Notes: generated by a model not told the origin, from the letters alone. DNA of 42,771 nucleotides from Fomitopsis serialis (GCF_022376445.1 NW_025955300.1:1-42771); one strand, 5' to 3'; positions 1 through 11,748 are shown, counted from the stretch's first letter. Made by a program: numbers and translations.

Positions 1-893
1 TCTTGCACTCAGCCAACTTCTTGGACGTGTCTGCAATAGATCGCGGCAAGCCTCTGGTCTTCTATGATGCATATAACCACTCAATATCTACAGAATCCAC
101 GCATGCCACGCATGTACTGAATCTGTTCTTTAATGACAAGGACCAGGTCTGCGGGAGGTCTTGTCATTTCGTCCGATGTGCGCCGGCCTTCGCTAGTGCT
201 GCGCGATTTGTGCCCAATGTCAGCGTAGACCCCGCAGGCCGTTGCGGCGGTGAACATTGCTGGTAAAGCTTTCATCTCTGTACTCGTGTATCTCGCGCTG
301 CTGCTGTCTGTCCACTAGACAATAACCACTGCTGCTGCTGGCGCAACGCGACACGGCCTATGCTTTGCCCCCCACGACCTTGCATTGTCCTTGGATACTG
401 ATGTAGGCAGGTATGTGTGATGCTTGCCCACCGAGACGATACACGAAGCCACCTGCTTTTCATCGCGAACACAAAGACATGTCGGACCTCGCCGCAGCCA
501 ACGCCATGCGGCATCCTCGTTGCGCGCGTACACGTCCGCCCACCGCGAGGATTCCGCCCACCCGCTTTGGCCGTCACCGCCACTCGGTGCGCTGTGCTCA
601 CTCTGATGCCTCATATAGGACGCAGGGGACAATGAAATCCGCATTGATCGACCTCACTCGCCCGTTCCGTCTGCCCACAGGTGTGGCACATCTTTTTCGT
701 CTTCTCGCAAGGATTCGATCGGGCTCGAGGCCCTCGACCATGCTCACGCTCACGTTTCTGACCACTTTGTGTTCAGCAAGAGGCGAGTACAGACAATGCC
801 TGGCCTCACATCATCGCCTTCCCGTTCTTCTCCCTCCCGGCCTATATCTAAGAAGCGCACTGCCGGAGAGAACACACCTAGAGCCCCCTCGCG
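1..893. other. No recognised gene
   Basis: Several overlapping short reading frames run through this stretch on both strands, but none resembles a known family. An open frame at 3-266 (+) could be the end of a gene that starts outside the window; its composition gives no help. Short CTG/GCTG runs occur near 299-340. A start codon at 798 opens a Ser/Pro/Lys-rich frame that stops at the TGA at 895-897; it may be the true N-terminus of the kinase that follows if a base is missing near 890. Confidence 0.3.
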
Positions 894-2642
894 ATGATCC
901 ACTTCAACGGAGAACCCGGCCCCTCGCATCGCAGGCGTGCAAGTGAGATCTTGGTCCGCCCTCCTCGAAGTCCGGTCAGGCTCGACGCCGGCGTCGACCG
1001 TTCAACAATCCGCCCCCGCTCGACGAGTCGTCCGGCTACGAGTCGTTCGAGCGCTTCCGCTTCCTCTTCTTTTGCTGCTTACCAGAACCCGAGCTCTTCT
1101 GCCTGGCAGTCTGCTCCGCTGCCCGACGTGTCTTCGCCGCCGCCTACCCAAGAAAGGCTCTCTCGCAAGTCCTCGCGCGTCTTCGTCGGGTCAAGATCGT
1201 CATCGCGATCCTCGCACACGGACCGGACTCGATCACCGCAGCGGCGCTACTTCCAGCACGTGCGGCAGCTCCCCAAAGGGACTTTCGGGACCTCCTATGC
1301 GTCTCTGGACCAAGCGAGCGGTCGCGTGCACTGCATCCGTGTATTTGCAAAGGCCAAGATGCGCGCGGACGGCCACCTTCATACCGGGCTGCTCACGGAG
1401 CTCTTGACGTACAAGCACATCTCGAAGCAGCCAGCGAACCGCAGGGCGTTTCTCATGGAGCTGCAGGCCGTGCTCCAGAATGAGGACAGCGTCCTATTTG
1501 TAATGGTGCGGCTCCCGTTGTATGTACTTGAATCCAGAGTTGATGGGCGCTGTTGCAGCCGCTCATGCAGAACGACCTGCTTTCCGTTATCCAGGGTCCC
1601 GTGGATAGCTCGCGAGCCCGATGGTGGATCGCCCAAGTGGTCTGTTGATCTCGTGAACGTGTACCCGCGCCTATTGACCAACCGTTACCGCTTGTAGGCC
1701 CTCGGGATCGATGCGCTGCACGCTATGGGCATCATCCACCGAGACATCAAGCCCGAGAACGTACTGCTTGACGCGCACACGAACATCGTACGTATCACCG
1801 ACTTCAACGCTGCGTTCCTGCACCCGGGGACGCGCCGCTGGAGAACGGCGCGGTCTATACCCGAGAGTACGCTGGCAGCAAACCCTACCTCGCGCCCGAG
1901 ATCGTCCGCCGGCAGTGGTACGGAAAGATGGTGGACTGGTGGTCGCTTGGCTGCATGATGTTCGACTTGGTTTCGGGCGAGGTGAGACAGCTACGCGCCA
2001 CCGCCAACTTCCATGTAGCGTGCTGAATTTGCTCTACGAATAGCTTCTCTTCGGCGACGAGGCGCAGCGAGCGAAGTACGCTAAGTGGGACGCTAAGAAG
2101 GAGGGCACGTCTTACTTGCGATGGGCTGCGGACCTCACACGCGATGAGGAGGGTGTCCTCTTGGGGGTGAGTTCCGTCCGCACTCTGAGCGAATTTGACG
2201 AGTGTCAGTAGTTTGACTGACGTGCGCGTTCTCTCAGCTGTTACACCTTGCGCCGAACTCTCGGTTCCAGCTGGCGCAGCTGCAGCGCCATCGGTACTTT
2301 GTCGATGAGAGAGGGTTCGTCCTCCCTACCACCGCGCTTCCGTATGTACTAAAGGGCTATTTTCGTAGATCCAATGTGTTCCATGTGCTCGGAGAGCAGA
2401 TGCATGCTTCGCCAGGAAGTAGGTCGCTTCTTATCGATGGTCATCGTAGCTTCGCTCAACGCCGATTTCTCAATTACAGCAGCCGCGCTAAGTCTGGAGA
2501 AGGCGCCCGAGATCGGTACCGCGTTGAAAGAGCCCGTCTCCTGCGCAGCATCGCTGTATCCTTGTCGGACAGACGAAGGAGGACCGTACGAATTCCGGGA
2601 CTTTGCTTGGGCTCATCCTCGGGGCCCTGGGGCTCTTCATGA
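894..2642 (+). CDS. Ser/Thr protein kinase, AGC/YANK (STK32)-like, with an apparent frameshift
   Basis: The gene encodes a eukaryotic protein kinase that would transfer ATP phosphate to Ser/Thr. Visible in order are a Ser/Arg-rich N-terminal tail, a glycine loop ([10 protein letters not shown]) near 1267, a VFAKAKM strand that may supply the ATP lysine, the catalytic loop [12 protein letters not shown] near 1739-1774, the metal motif as DFN (ITDFNAAF), the activation-segment end YLAPEI near 1889, and [16 protein letters not shown] instead of DFG is characteristic of the YANK/STK32 branch. Proposed exons are 894-1505, 1559-1636, 1698-1980, 2044-about 2167, 2238-2314 and 2369-2642, with GT/AG borders. 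One base seems to be missing in the G run near 1829, between DFN and APE. The N-terminus is unsure (see the alternative frame at 798), and the exon after 2369 is chosen only by frame continuity. Confidence 0.75.
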
Positions 2643-5055
2643 CGCGCAGGCCCGCGTGGTTTGCTTGCTAACTTATCCATTAAGCGGACGTTCCGCACCA
2701 CGCTCCTTCATTCTTCTTTCCGTCTCCCTGCATGTCGAGCGCTATTTTTTTTTGTTCTTGTTCGCTACGAAGTCTTATGAAGGCACTATAATAGTGCGAT
2801 TTGATGACGTTAAGCTTGGATGATTCATTTCGCTGGTTCCTTGTTAGTCGCCCATTTCGGGACGCCGTGAATCGAGTATGGACCTCATGATTACATCTTA
2901 GGCGGGGATGCCCGATCCGCAGCTTCCAAATTTCGGTCTATATGGTTGTTGCACTGACGTGAGTACACTGAGAGCGCGTGGGTTATCCATGTCCGGATGT
3001 TCCTAAGCCTTCGCGCGACGACGAAGTGAGATGTCCGGGTTCGAACGGTTCATTAACCTATCTCATCAACATGTACATTTTCCAATCTCGGGTGCAGTAG
3101 GTGTGTTCTCACTGCGGCAGATGACCGCAAACTACTAGAAGCTCAACATTCTGTCAACATTCATCATGATACTTACCGGCGGGATAGGGCTCAGCACGTG
3201 ATCCGATGTGGCCTTAAGTGTTCGGCGACAGTGGCTCGCATCGTAGCGGGGCAAGCGCCATCCCCCACTCCTGCATGGCACACAGACTGCTCAGCCTGCC
3301 ACAGTGGAACCGTAGTATATATTCTGGAGTGTAATAAGTTATTGTGCGCATCGGAATGGTATTGAGAATCAATTGGAGGACCTCGCGCCGGCGGCGGCTT
3401 CGCCGCCCGGGCGTCTCGGGCTTCCACTCGGAGTTCACACCATTGACTTACTGTAATTACTGTGAGACACACTATGGTGCATGCGAAGGCTATCTACATG
3501 AGAGAGGCCTTCCTGCCTTTGGGAAGAGTTGCTCGATGGTCAAAGACATTTCAGGCATTCAGACTGGGACACAGCCTACACGGAAGGACCCAACTGCCTA
3601 CTTAGAACTGCCTTGAGCATTGCTGCGATGCCGCTTATGGCAAGTACAAGTTTTCCACGGAGGGAGCAGCATCCCCGGCTGCGAACGAGTTACGATGAGT
3701 CGGATTGACAAAGCCCTCCCCTCTCCCTCCGGCCAGAGTCGGGGACAAAACTCACCTCAAAGACCAATCGAAAACGCCCGATTTCGTCCGGATTCGATTT
3801 CACCCAAACGATCACTGATCAGGGGCCCTGGACTTCTGTGATCTTGAGATGGCTTCCCTGGCAGGGCGTTCCGGTACGATGGGATCTCTTTGTGGTGTAC
3901 CGGATTTGGAGCAAACTTCGAGGGCGCCGACGACGACGGATCTGCACTGAAGAATGAAGAGTCTCCGCCGGTTGAGACTCAGCACAGGGTCTTCATGAGA
4001 CAGGTATTCGATCACCGCCTATCATTTCCTCGGTGCGGTATTTCGGAGCAGGAAATAGGTAGAAGTGTGCGTCGGGGATTTGTCGGAGGCCTGTATGTAA
4101 TGAGATTTACTGTGAATGTGGGATGCTCTGTTGACAACGCCAGGCACATATATCTAGCTCATGCGACAGCTACGGTTGCTCTGCGGTTGCTAGCCGTAGT
4201 CAACATACAGAGATAAGTGGCGGCGCACGGCGACCGCCGGGCGTCTTCATATTGAATAGCCGACATTACGTCGGGCGTGTGCGATTGGCCAGAGGTTCGT
4301 CTTCTGACAGAGAGATGTTGTGAAAATCGACAGATCTAGCAAGTCTTCTGTGCATGTGGCGCGTGTGGCGCGTGAATGAGGCTACTGAACGCGACGCGGA
4401 GGCACATCCTGCTGCCTGGTCTCCAGCGCGTTTGGGCAGGTTATCTCCGTGAAGCGCAGTGGGGCGGTCGAACAGCCCGACTCGGAGGAGGGAGGTTTGT
4501 TGCGTGGTAACAGCTGAACTGAGCCTGTGGTTGGCCGCGGCCTAGGCGATTATGTACCTCGTGCCCCGCAACGGGCCACGACCACGCAACGCGCGACGAC
4601 CATCACAGACACGTGCGGGCAGAGGGAAGTGCGACGACGCTGGGGACGCGGTTGGAGATGCTGCGAGGACCGTGCGGGCTCGCTCCGACTGGCAGCAGAG
4701 GCTCGCGGTGCCGCGAGGGGCGAGGGACGAGGAAGAAGCCGCGATCGCTGAGAAGCTGGGCAGGGTCGGTGGAGGAGGTAAATGGAGGCTTAGATCCGTG
4801 CACGGCCCTAAGCGGGATGAGATTGCCGATGTGGCGGGCGTCGCGCGCGGAACCACTTGCGTCGCGTCTTCCTCTCCCCTTCCCCAATCGATATCCCCGG
4901 GCCAGACTGTTCATCTAGTCATGCAATCTTAAAACTGTAAACATATTCGCAGTAACGCCCCCTTTCGCCCGCCCGACGCGCTCCCCCGACGGCTGTCATT
5001 TTCTTCTTTCCTTTTCTTTTCACGGTCCTTCACGTTCCCCCACGCCCGCTTCGCG
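2643..5055. other. Intergenic region, no recognised gene
   Basis: No family is recognisable over these 2.4 kb. The frame at 3344-3616 (+) is open for 90 codons but has no known motif. A GC-rich hairpin lies at 3390-3407, with a 7-bp perfect stem and a GCTT loop. Around 4356-4374 the unit GTGGCGC is repeated twice. From 4540 to 4930 both strands are open in several frames because of high GC, which I take as composition rather than coding. Confidence 0.4.
4984..5050 (+). promoter_or_regulatory. Pyrimidine-rich core promoter / 5' leader
   Basis: A strongly C/T-rich tract, including TTTTCTTCTTTCC, ends six bases before the ATG of the Ser-rich coiled-coil gene at 5056. CT-rich tracts just upstream of the start are a known feature of filamentous fungal promoters. 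This supports 5056 as a real gene start. No clear TATA box was seen. Confidence 0.45.
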
Positions 5056-8000
5056 ATGGCCGCGCCTGGCAGGTCGTCGACGAACCGCCTGCGCTCCAAA
5101 ACCTCCGACATCTCTGACTATCTCCGCGGCACGCGCAATGAACCCCGGCAGCCAGAATCCAAGCCCACACCGCACGACGAGACACCGTCCAGGGGGATGC
5201 ACATGATCTCGTTTTTCGGGCGCAGACGCAAGTCCAGCGCTGTGTCAACGGACAGTAGAACGCAGCGGGAAGGCGACGTTCCACCAGTGCCCCAGATCAG
5301 TGCAGTCGTCCAGTCAACCAGGTTAGTCGTGTTGTTATTTCAGAGCCATGTGGGTGCGCTTTGGCAGAGTGTCTATGGTGATAGTCTCTAGGTGGGGGAT
5401 CCATACGGACCACGAGTAGCTAGCCTGGTTCGCGCATTGGGTCCAGGCGTAGACATTGGCCACCAACGACCGGCGAGCTCTATTCCTGTGGAACGCCGTG
5501 GCTTGTTCGCCTTCGTTGGGCCTCACCGATCACTATATGCGAGACCCATCTGCGTCTGCGTCTGTGTCTGGGTGTGTTCGAGAACGCTCGTGGTGGGGAC
5601 TGAGCGGGTCGTGCTGGGTGCGTGCTGTCATGCGCACTTGTACTGCCTGCGGTGCGCGAGAGCCAGGTGCTTGGCGGGGGAGTCGGCATCCCAAGTGCGC
5701 TGTAGCCAGTCACCCCCGAGCACAGCAGTGTCGCACCCTCGCCAGATGCAGTGCCCTCGACACAACCAGGCTACGCGGCTCGTTTCGCCGCCTGGTCGCG
5801 ATGCTATGCAACGTGGCAAAGCCGTTCAAGTCTCTAACGTCCTTCCAGCTATCTGCATGACGATTGACATACCCTGGGTGTTATACATGCAGACGGACTC
5901 ACAGAAGGACGCTTCGCTTGTGAGCAAGCGCCAGCCTCTGTCGCGGTCCTGTCATTGGCCGCGCAACATCGCGAACTGGGGGCGATTGGAGTTGGACTGG
6001 AGCCCCGGCCATATGCATAACAGTCGAGGGGTGTCTAACGTCATGCGAATAGCTGTCATGCAGCATCCTACTCTGACAGAAGCGATCCGGAAGGAGTCTG
6101 TATCGTGATGGATATATGGACATGTTCGGTTTCCAGCGTGCAGCAGTAGTCGATGTATGCGCGTTTTTTGCATTCGCCCTGTGTGCATATAGTCACATCT
6201 GAGGAAGAAGAGTGCTCTTTTCGACGACATCGAGATGCGACACGATAGCACGGTCTGTCTACGCGTCGCGGAGCGTACCCATGACGATTGTGCGACTCTG
6301 TTTCATCTCCTGCTCTTGCCTCGTGCATAGCGCATGTGCGAAATATTTGCAAAGGGCTCGACCGTCGTGACCTGATCGCTAACGTCATTTCCTAGTAGCA
6401 GACCTTCGTCCTCAAAATCGTCTGCCTCGTCTCCGACAACGCGCTCCCGCGTTCCGTCGCCGCTTTCTCCTGGCAACGTCTCACCACATTCGTTCGGCCC
6501 TCTGTCCCAACTCATTCACTCCAGGTCCATCAAACGTCTCAGCGGAACCAATGCAGAGCAGAAGCCCAAGGCGGGCACGTCGCTCCCAGTGCCTGCCGTG
6601 CAACGCCTTCAGTCGCAGAAGTCGACCTCCTTCGAGTTTACGCGGCGGGAGAGCAACGAGAGTCAGAGCACGCCCCCTAGTCGTCCCGCAAACGTCGCGG
6701 CTCGCAAAGCGTCGTCCAACCCACGCAGCAGCCACCTGACCATCACCGTGTCTGCACCACCCGAGGCCGACGACAGGCAGGATGATATCACGCCCCGCGC
6801 GTCCCGTTCCCCGCAGTCCGGCCCTTCGCCGCCGCCGCCACCGCCAAAAAACCCTGTAAGATCGCAGAGACGCAGAGCCCAGGAAGCACATAACTCAGAC
6901 AGCTCCGCACCGCCTTCCCCGCTCACGCCTGTGCAGTTCCCCGCACCGTCAGTACCCCGAACGAGCACTAGCACGAGCAGCGTCTCTTCAGGCACGGGCG
7001 GAAACCGGACGTTCTCGAGACTCAGATCGAAGTTGTCGCGCGAGCGGCTCACCCAGAAGCGCGCGAGCGGCGTGCCAGTCGCAGCCAGTCGCGCCGCCGC
7101 GGCGGACGCTGTGTCCGACAACGACGGAGTCGAAAGCGCACCGGAGCCGAGTACGCGCGCGGCCCTGCCCTACCGTCCCGCTTCCGCCGCTTCCCTCGCT
7201 CGCGCCGTGTCCACCGCAGGCAAGCCATCAGCAGCAGCAGCCCGCGGGGGTTCGACTTCCCCTCTTCGGCGCACCCGTCTTCCGTCAGCCACCTCTTCCA
7301 TCGCATCGAGCGGCAAGACCCCGCCGCCCGCTCTCACGGGCCTCCGCAAGGTGCGCGGCGGCCCACCCACGGACCCGCTGCCCGCGCCCCCGTCCTCTGA
7401 GTCCGCGTCCGCGTCGTCGAACTCGACCAAACGGAACACAGACGAGTCCCACAGCGACTCGGGTGGGTCTATGAGCACGATGCCCAGCATCCCGAGCGTG
7501 GCGTCCACACGCATGAGCGTCGGGCAGGTGCACCAGCTCCTGTTCCGCCATCGCACGGGGACCGCCACGTCCCTCGCGTCTACGAGCACCGGAAGCGGGA
7601 CGCTCGCGAGCTCGGGGAGCAGCCCGCGCGCCGGCGGGGAACGCGAGAGCAGCAGCCCGCCGTCGCTGCTCCGCGAGCAGATCCTCGCCGAGAGCGGGCC
7701 CGTGCAGGCGGCGCGAGCGCGTCTGTCGGCCGGCACGGATGAGTCCTATGTCGGCGCACACCTCACCACCGTCGAGCAGCTGCGCGAGGCGCTGCAGGCG
7801 CAGAGCGCGAAGTACCAGCGGCTCACCGCGTACCTGCTCACGCTCTCGGAGCGGCACGCTGTCGAGAAGAGCGAGCTGATGCGACGGATCGAGACGCTCG
7901 AGAAGGAGGCGCGGAAGCGCGAGCAGGAGATCACCGGTCTGCGGTGGCTCGTCATGAACGCGGGCTCGAGTGCGTCTGCTGCCGCTAAGAACGCGAATGG

Positions 8001-8901
8001 GGACGTGAATGGAAACGGGAACGGAAACGCGAATGGCGCGGCGGCGAAGGAGGGCCAAAACCCTGTGAAGCCGAGCCCTGCGGCGCGACTGCGTGACCGG
8101 ATGCGCACTAGCTCAGGGTCGAGCTCAGGCAGCCATAAGGGCACACGGAAGGTCGCCTCGCCGGAGCGCGCCCTGTCCGCGGACTCGCATGGGGACCAAG
8201 AGAGCATAGAGGAGGGCCTCTACGAGATGCAGCAGTCGGTGTCGGACCTGATCGCACCCATGCAGCCGAGCCCAGCGATGTCGGACGCGGTCACGAATCC
8301 GGCGCCAGCGAGTGTTGGCGGCAGGATGAGCGTGAGGCGGTCAAATTCGCGAAGTCTATCTGAGGCGGCGAATACTGCCAAGGCCGCGTCGTCCGCATCG
8401 GCCGCGTCGTCCGCGTCGCAGCGAAGAGTGAGGCAGACGAGCTCGCCCACACTGCCTGGTGATGCGATGGGGCTGGGAATCAGTGCTACCGACTTACCTA
8501 GCATCCCGTCCCTCCCAAGTTCTGAGCATGGCCACGGCGTCTCCCCGGCATCCTCCTCGGAGTCCGCCGCCTCAATCCCGTCCTTGACAGCCACGAATAC
8601 GGCGTCTTCAGGCCTGTCTGGCATCCCTGAGACACCGACGACGCCGGGTAGAGCATCGATGGACATCACTGATGCGCTGAAGGATAAGGATCCGAGGCGT
8701 CGCTCGAAGAGAGAAAGCGTCGTCGTTGGCCCACCGCGCCCGGCTCGCCGTCACGCCCCTGCATCATCGGTGTCTTCGCTTTCGTCGGGATCACCCCCCA
8801 CCGCGTATGCTGGGAACCTCAAGATGAGTACATCGCCTTCTATAGGCCAAGTGTTGGACCGGGCCAAACCGAGCGACACGGAGAAGCAGCGGTCCAGATA
8901 G
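5056..8901 (+). CDS. Ser/Pro-rich low-complexity protein with a central coiled coil
   Basis: Function is not known. Exon 1 (5056-5321) and exon 2 (6396-8901) join in phase (266 + 2506 nt) to give 923 residues. The N-terminus has a basic patch (SFFGRRRKSS). Most of the protein is low-complexity Ser, Pro, Ala and Thr with many basic-Ser/Pro motifs, as expected for a disordered and heavily phosphorylated protein. One ordered stretch at about 7740-7960 starts TVEQLREALQAQ, contains LSERHAVEKSELMRRIETLE, and ends EITGLRWLVMNAG; it predicts a coiled coil of about 70 residues. An Asn/Gly repeat (NGDVNGNGNGNANG) follows at about 7990-8040. The ATG at 5056 follows a CT-rich promoter. The large exon has no indels, unlike some neighbouring genes. 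A cytoskeletal or cell-polarity scaffold is possible but is a guess. Confidence 0.72.
5322..6395 (+). other. Unusually long intron (1,074 nt)
   Basis: The donor is GTTAGT at 5322 and the acceptor is CCTAG ending at 6395. The flanking exons join exactly in phase (AG + T). A frame of 238 codons (5392-6108) runs inside the intron but has no recognisable protein character and contains a GT-rich run (near 5556-5580). Introns elsewhere in this window are about 50-110 nt, so this one is roughly 20 times the norm. Confidence 0.55.
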
Positions 8902-9541
8902 TCAGGCTCGCCCTCCGGGTCGCACCCACCGTACGTGTATCAAAGATTCATTACAACTTGAAGCCGTGACAAGAGTTCATGGTATACGCCACTCGCCCCC
9001 ACGTTCGTTCTACGTCGTATACATACTTCCGTATAATGTCGCCTATAGTCCCTTGCTTTGTGGTATATGTATCCTCGCTCTGGTTGGCACATCAGACGCT
9101 CCTAGTACCATACCCAACCTCGCGTACACTACAATTCGTTCATATCGTGCATATGTCGCTGTCACCGCATTCTAGCATATACTCTCGCCGTCATGGATTG
9201 CACATCATTAGCATTATCAGCATTAGCCTCTGTCATTTTCGGACCATTGTTATTACATTTAGAGCACGGAGCTTGTACCATGTCTCATCATCTTCCGACT
9301 CCCGTGCACTGTGAATACAAACGTATTTCTACTCTCACCTCACTTGTCGTGTCGACCGCGTGGTGGCTTTGGATTGGAAGCGATACATCCCTGCGAGGTA
9401 CGTATGCAACCGCAATTGCCCTCGCGCCGAGCACATGCTTCCCTCGGGCTTTCATTATACTCTGCGGTGGTCATGTCAAATCCAATACTTGATCCATACG
9501 TTGTCGGGTGCGATTTCTACACGGAACGCGGTAGGAGGTAC
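8902..9541. other. Intergenic region between convergent genes, no recognised feature
   Basis: This AT-richer stretch lies between the 3' end of the coiled-coil gene and the 3' end of hydrolase A, which converge here. No family, tRNA or repeat was recognised. Its right side marks the left edge of the segmental duplication. Confidence 0.4.
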
Positions 9542-9587
9542 TGTGGCTACGATTTGTGCATACAAATGCGTTACTTCGTTGGCTTCA

Positions 9588-10516
9588 TCACGGCGCAGTC
9601 ATACCGCTCATGACCTTGTACAGTCCTTCCATCGGTCGTTTGCCGAGCCGTTCACTCCAAAATCGCATTATCGGTTCCCATTCCTCCTTGGACGCGGGCA
9701 TACCGTCTCGCGAGCCCTTCTTCACCGCTAGAAAGTGGCTGAACCCTTTCCTGAACGCCGAGACGTCCCCCGCCTTCAGCGCGCTCTCCGCGGGCCGCGG
9801 GCGATGGAACAATAGCACGGGCGTCGGACAGAGCGTCGACAACGTCGGGTACGACAGCAGTGGCCCACTCACGCTCACGACCGTCCCGAGTGGGCGCACC
9901 GCGTACCCTGCGTCCCCACGCTGCGTCTCTAGCTCTGCCCGCCACCACCGGAGCACAAACTCGGCAGCGACGCTCTCGCCCTGGGCGAACCCGAAGAAGT
10001 GGATCCGCGCGGGCGGCCAGGCGCAATCTCGGGTGAGGTGCGCGAAGACGCGGTCGATGAGTGCGAGTGCGGGCGTGGGGTTCGGCCGCTCGAGGAGCTC
10101 GCCGAGCGGGTCGAAGGACGCGTACCATTGGAAGGCCTGCTCGTACAGGAAGGGGACCCTAGAAGAGAACAGCCGTCACGAGAGACTAAGAGGATGTGTA
10201 CGAGAGAGGGAGGACTCACTGTTCGGGCGCGCGCAGCGCGAGCGTGGCTGTCTGCGGGAGCTTCAGCTGGCGGCCCAGCTTGCCAAACGGCACATGCGTG
10301 TCGCCTGCCGGTTCCGTCAGTTCCGACATGCCTACGACGCTTCGCAGACTCGGGTTGCGACTCACCTAACCCGTGTAGTAGGATGAGGAGGTTCTCGTCC
10401 GTGCCGTCATCGCTGGGATTGTACGTGAACGGGACGGGGATTGAGGATGCCTTGGGCGATGGCTTCGTCTTCGGACTGTGGCTGCCGGTAGCCTCTTGCA
10501 CCTGAAGATCAGACAT
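9588..10516 (-). CDS. Alpha/beta-hydrolase-fold protein A, phospholipase/carboxylesterase-like, nucleophile apparently replaced
   Basis: Exons 10516-10366, 10304-10220 and 10158-9588 add up to 807 nt (268 residues). The N-terminus is a Ser/Lys/Pro tail, followed by the first strand and oxyanion-loop motif LLILLHGLGDTHVPF typical of the acyl-protein thioesterase/carboxylesterase group, then VPFLYEQAFQWY, and the elbow region IHFFGFAQGES. The elbow of active members is GFSQGG; here residue 137 is Ala, so the usual nucleophile is missing and the protein may be a pseudo-hydrolase or use different chemistry. The start at 10516 is chosen because MSDLQVQEATGSHSP is shared with copy B, whereas the longer upstream frame is broken in B. 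It is divergent from kinase A and shares a 1.3-kb intergenic region with it. Substrate and location are unknown. Confidence 0.8.
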
Positions 10517-11398
10517 AGTGTCCTTGAACACTGAAGTTTTGATCACTGCAGAGTACTGCTCGCTATTGCCCGCCGTTCTGGGCTGTGGCGGGGACGGTGC
10601 ATGGTGGTTCGGGACGACCGTGCGCGTGAACCTTGCAGTCAGTGATGCGGAGCGCTCTGATGAGTCCCAATCCTGCCATCTGACGCTCGTCAAATAGGTG
10701 CGCTCGTCGCTCGCCATGGTCCGCTTTGTTGGCAATGTATCAGTCGCGTCGTGCACGGGCCAGCTGCTCTTGATCCAGGTTCTGGCGTGGATGGCCGCCT
10801 CAGCTCGCTGTCCACCGCACTGGCACTGGAGCGCGGTAGACACACCTTGACATGGGTTTGTTCTGCATCCGCGCGTTGGCATTCGATTTCAATTGTGAGT
10901 CTCGAATTGATATTCTAGTGCTCCAGTTGCAAACGGAGGGCTGCGCGAGCCATCCATGCCAGCATTCAGCGTCGCATCTCTGACTTCCATCGAGCGCATG
11001 CCTTACGGTCGTTTCGTCTCCAGCCGGTCGAGGAGGTCGCAGGTGTGCGTCCGACACTACTCTCTGCGCTGTTACGAGACTGCATATGTATGTAAATCTC
11101 CGCTTGGCCATCGATCCACTTCTTGCCTCCGCTCCTTCAACTGGTACGAGCCTCGTACCGCCTCCGAGTCAGGTTCTTCGCTGACGCCGTGACTGGCCAG
11201 AATTCTGGGCCGGCGTCGAGATCAAGACACATTCAATCCGGGAGGTCTCTGGGCACTTTATTACACTTAGGCCTTCTCGGAAAGACTCATATGCATTGTG
11301 TTCACCGGGGCGAGTGAGATCTCAATCAGCAGGCATGCAGGAAGGATATCGAGCGCCTACTAAGTCCCTAGTCGCAGTCAAGGTTCTGAGTGGGTCGT

Positions 11399-11428
11399 TT
11401 TCACTGTTGTCGATCGGTTCTTGAGATT
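11399..11428 (+). promoter_or_regulatory. Conserved upstream block 1 (kinase A copy)
   Basis: The core TTGTCGATCGGTTCTTGAGA occurs, with at most one change, upstream of all three FunK1 genes: here, at about 15,174-15,205 and at about 19,264-19,293. It contains the palindrome CGATCG. Flanking sequence in the kinase B copy is visibly more diverged, so preservation of this block is above background. Its role is not known. Confidence 0.4.
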
Positions 11429-11718
11429 GACCTATGTACGTAGGTCTCTACAGAAGCGGTGCAGACTCCTGAGCGACACGCCGGTCTGGTAATCTGACGA
11501 ATGTCGAACGGCAGGCGCCACCGGGGTCTGGCAGGCGAACTTACGCGCGCTTGAACTGTCGAGACGGCGAGAAGAACGGTCGTCTGAACGCAGCAGCGAG
11601 AACGTACATATCAGACCCAATACTACCAGCAAGCATTGATCTATACCGCATGGTGAGTTGAGGCGTACTGATCCGTGGATGTGGTGGTCCGTCATGGTCT
11701 ATATGATGATAATCTAAG

Positions 11719-11748
11719 TTGGCCGAGATCGTGTCCCGATATAGCCAT
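11719..11748 (+). promoter_or_regulatory. Conserved upstream block 2 (kinase A copy)
   Basis: A run of about 26 bases starting TTGGCCGAGATCG is identical in all three FunK1 promoters (here, 15,679-15,706, 19,571-19,598), about 75-130 bases before the ATG. It contains an imperfect dyad, ATCG-tgtcc-CGAT. It could be a transcription-factor site or a core promoter element. Confidence 0.45.

Noticed and set aside
3025..3055. GGGTTCGAACGG, similar to a tRNA T-loop (B box)
   Set aside because: No matching A box, acceptor stem or cloverleaf could be folded around it.
3390..3407. GC-rich perfect hairpin (7-bp stem, GCTT loop)
   Set aside because: In GC-rich DNA such short stems arise by chance; no following T run and no gene end nearby, so not called as a terminator or RNA.
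4552..4932. Overlapping frames on both strands upstream of the coiled-coil gene
   Set aside because: All six frames are open because of GC content; none has a protein-like pattern.
5392..6108. 238-codon open frame inside the long intron
   Set aside because: Cys/Arg-rich with GT-repeat-derived CVCVCVWVC; no family character, and the flanking exons join in frame without it.
7285..8058. 257-codon frame on the minus strand
   Set aside because: Arg-rich antisense shadow of the Ser/Pro-rich coding exon.
10517..10882. Longer N-terminus for hydrolase A by in-frame upstream ATGs
   Set aside because: The extension is interrupted in the nearly identical copy B, while MSDLQVQEATG is shared by both.
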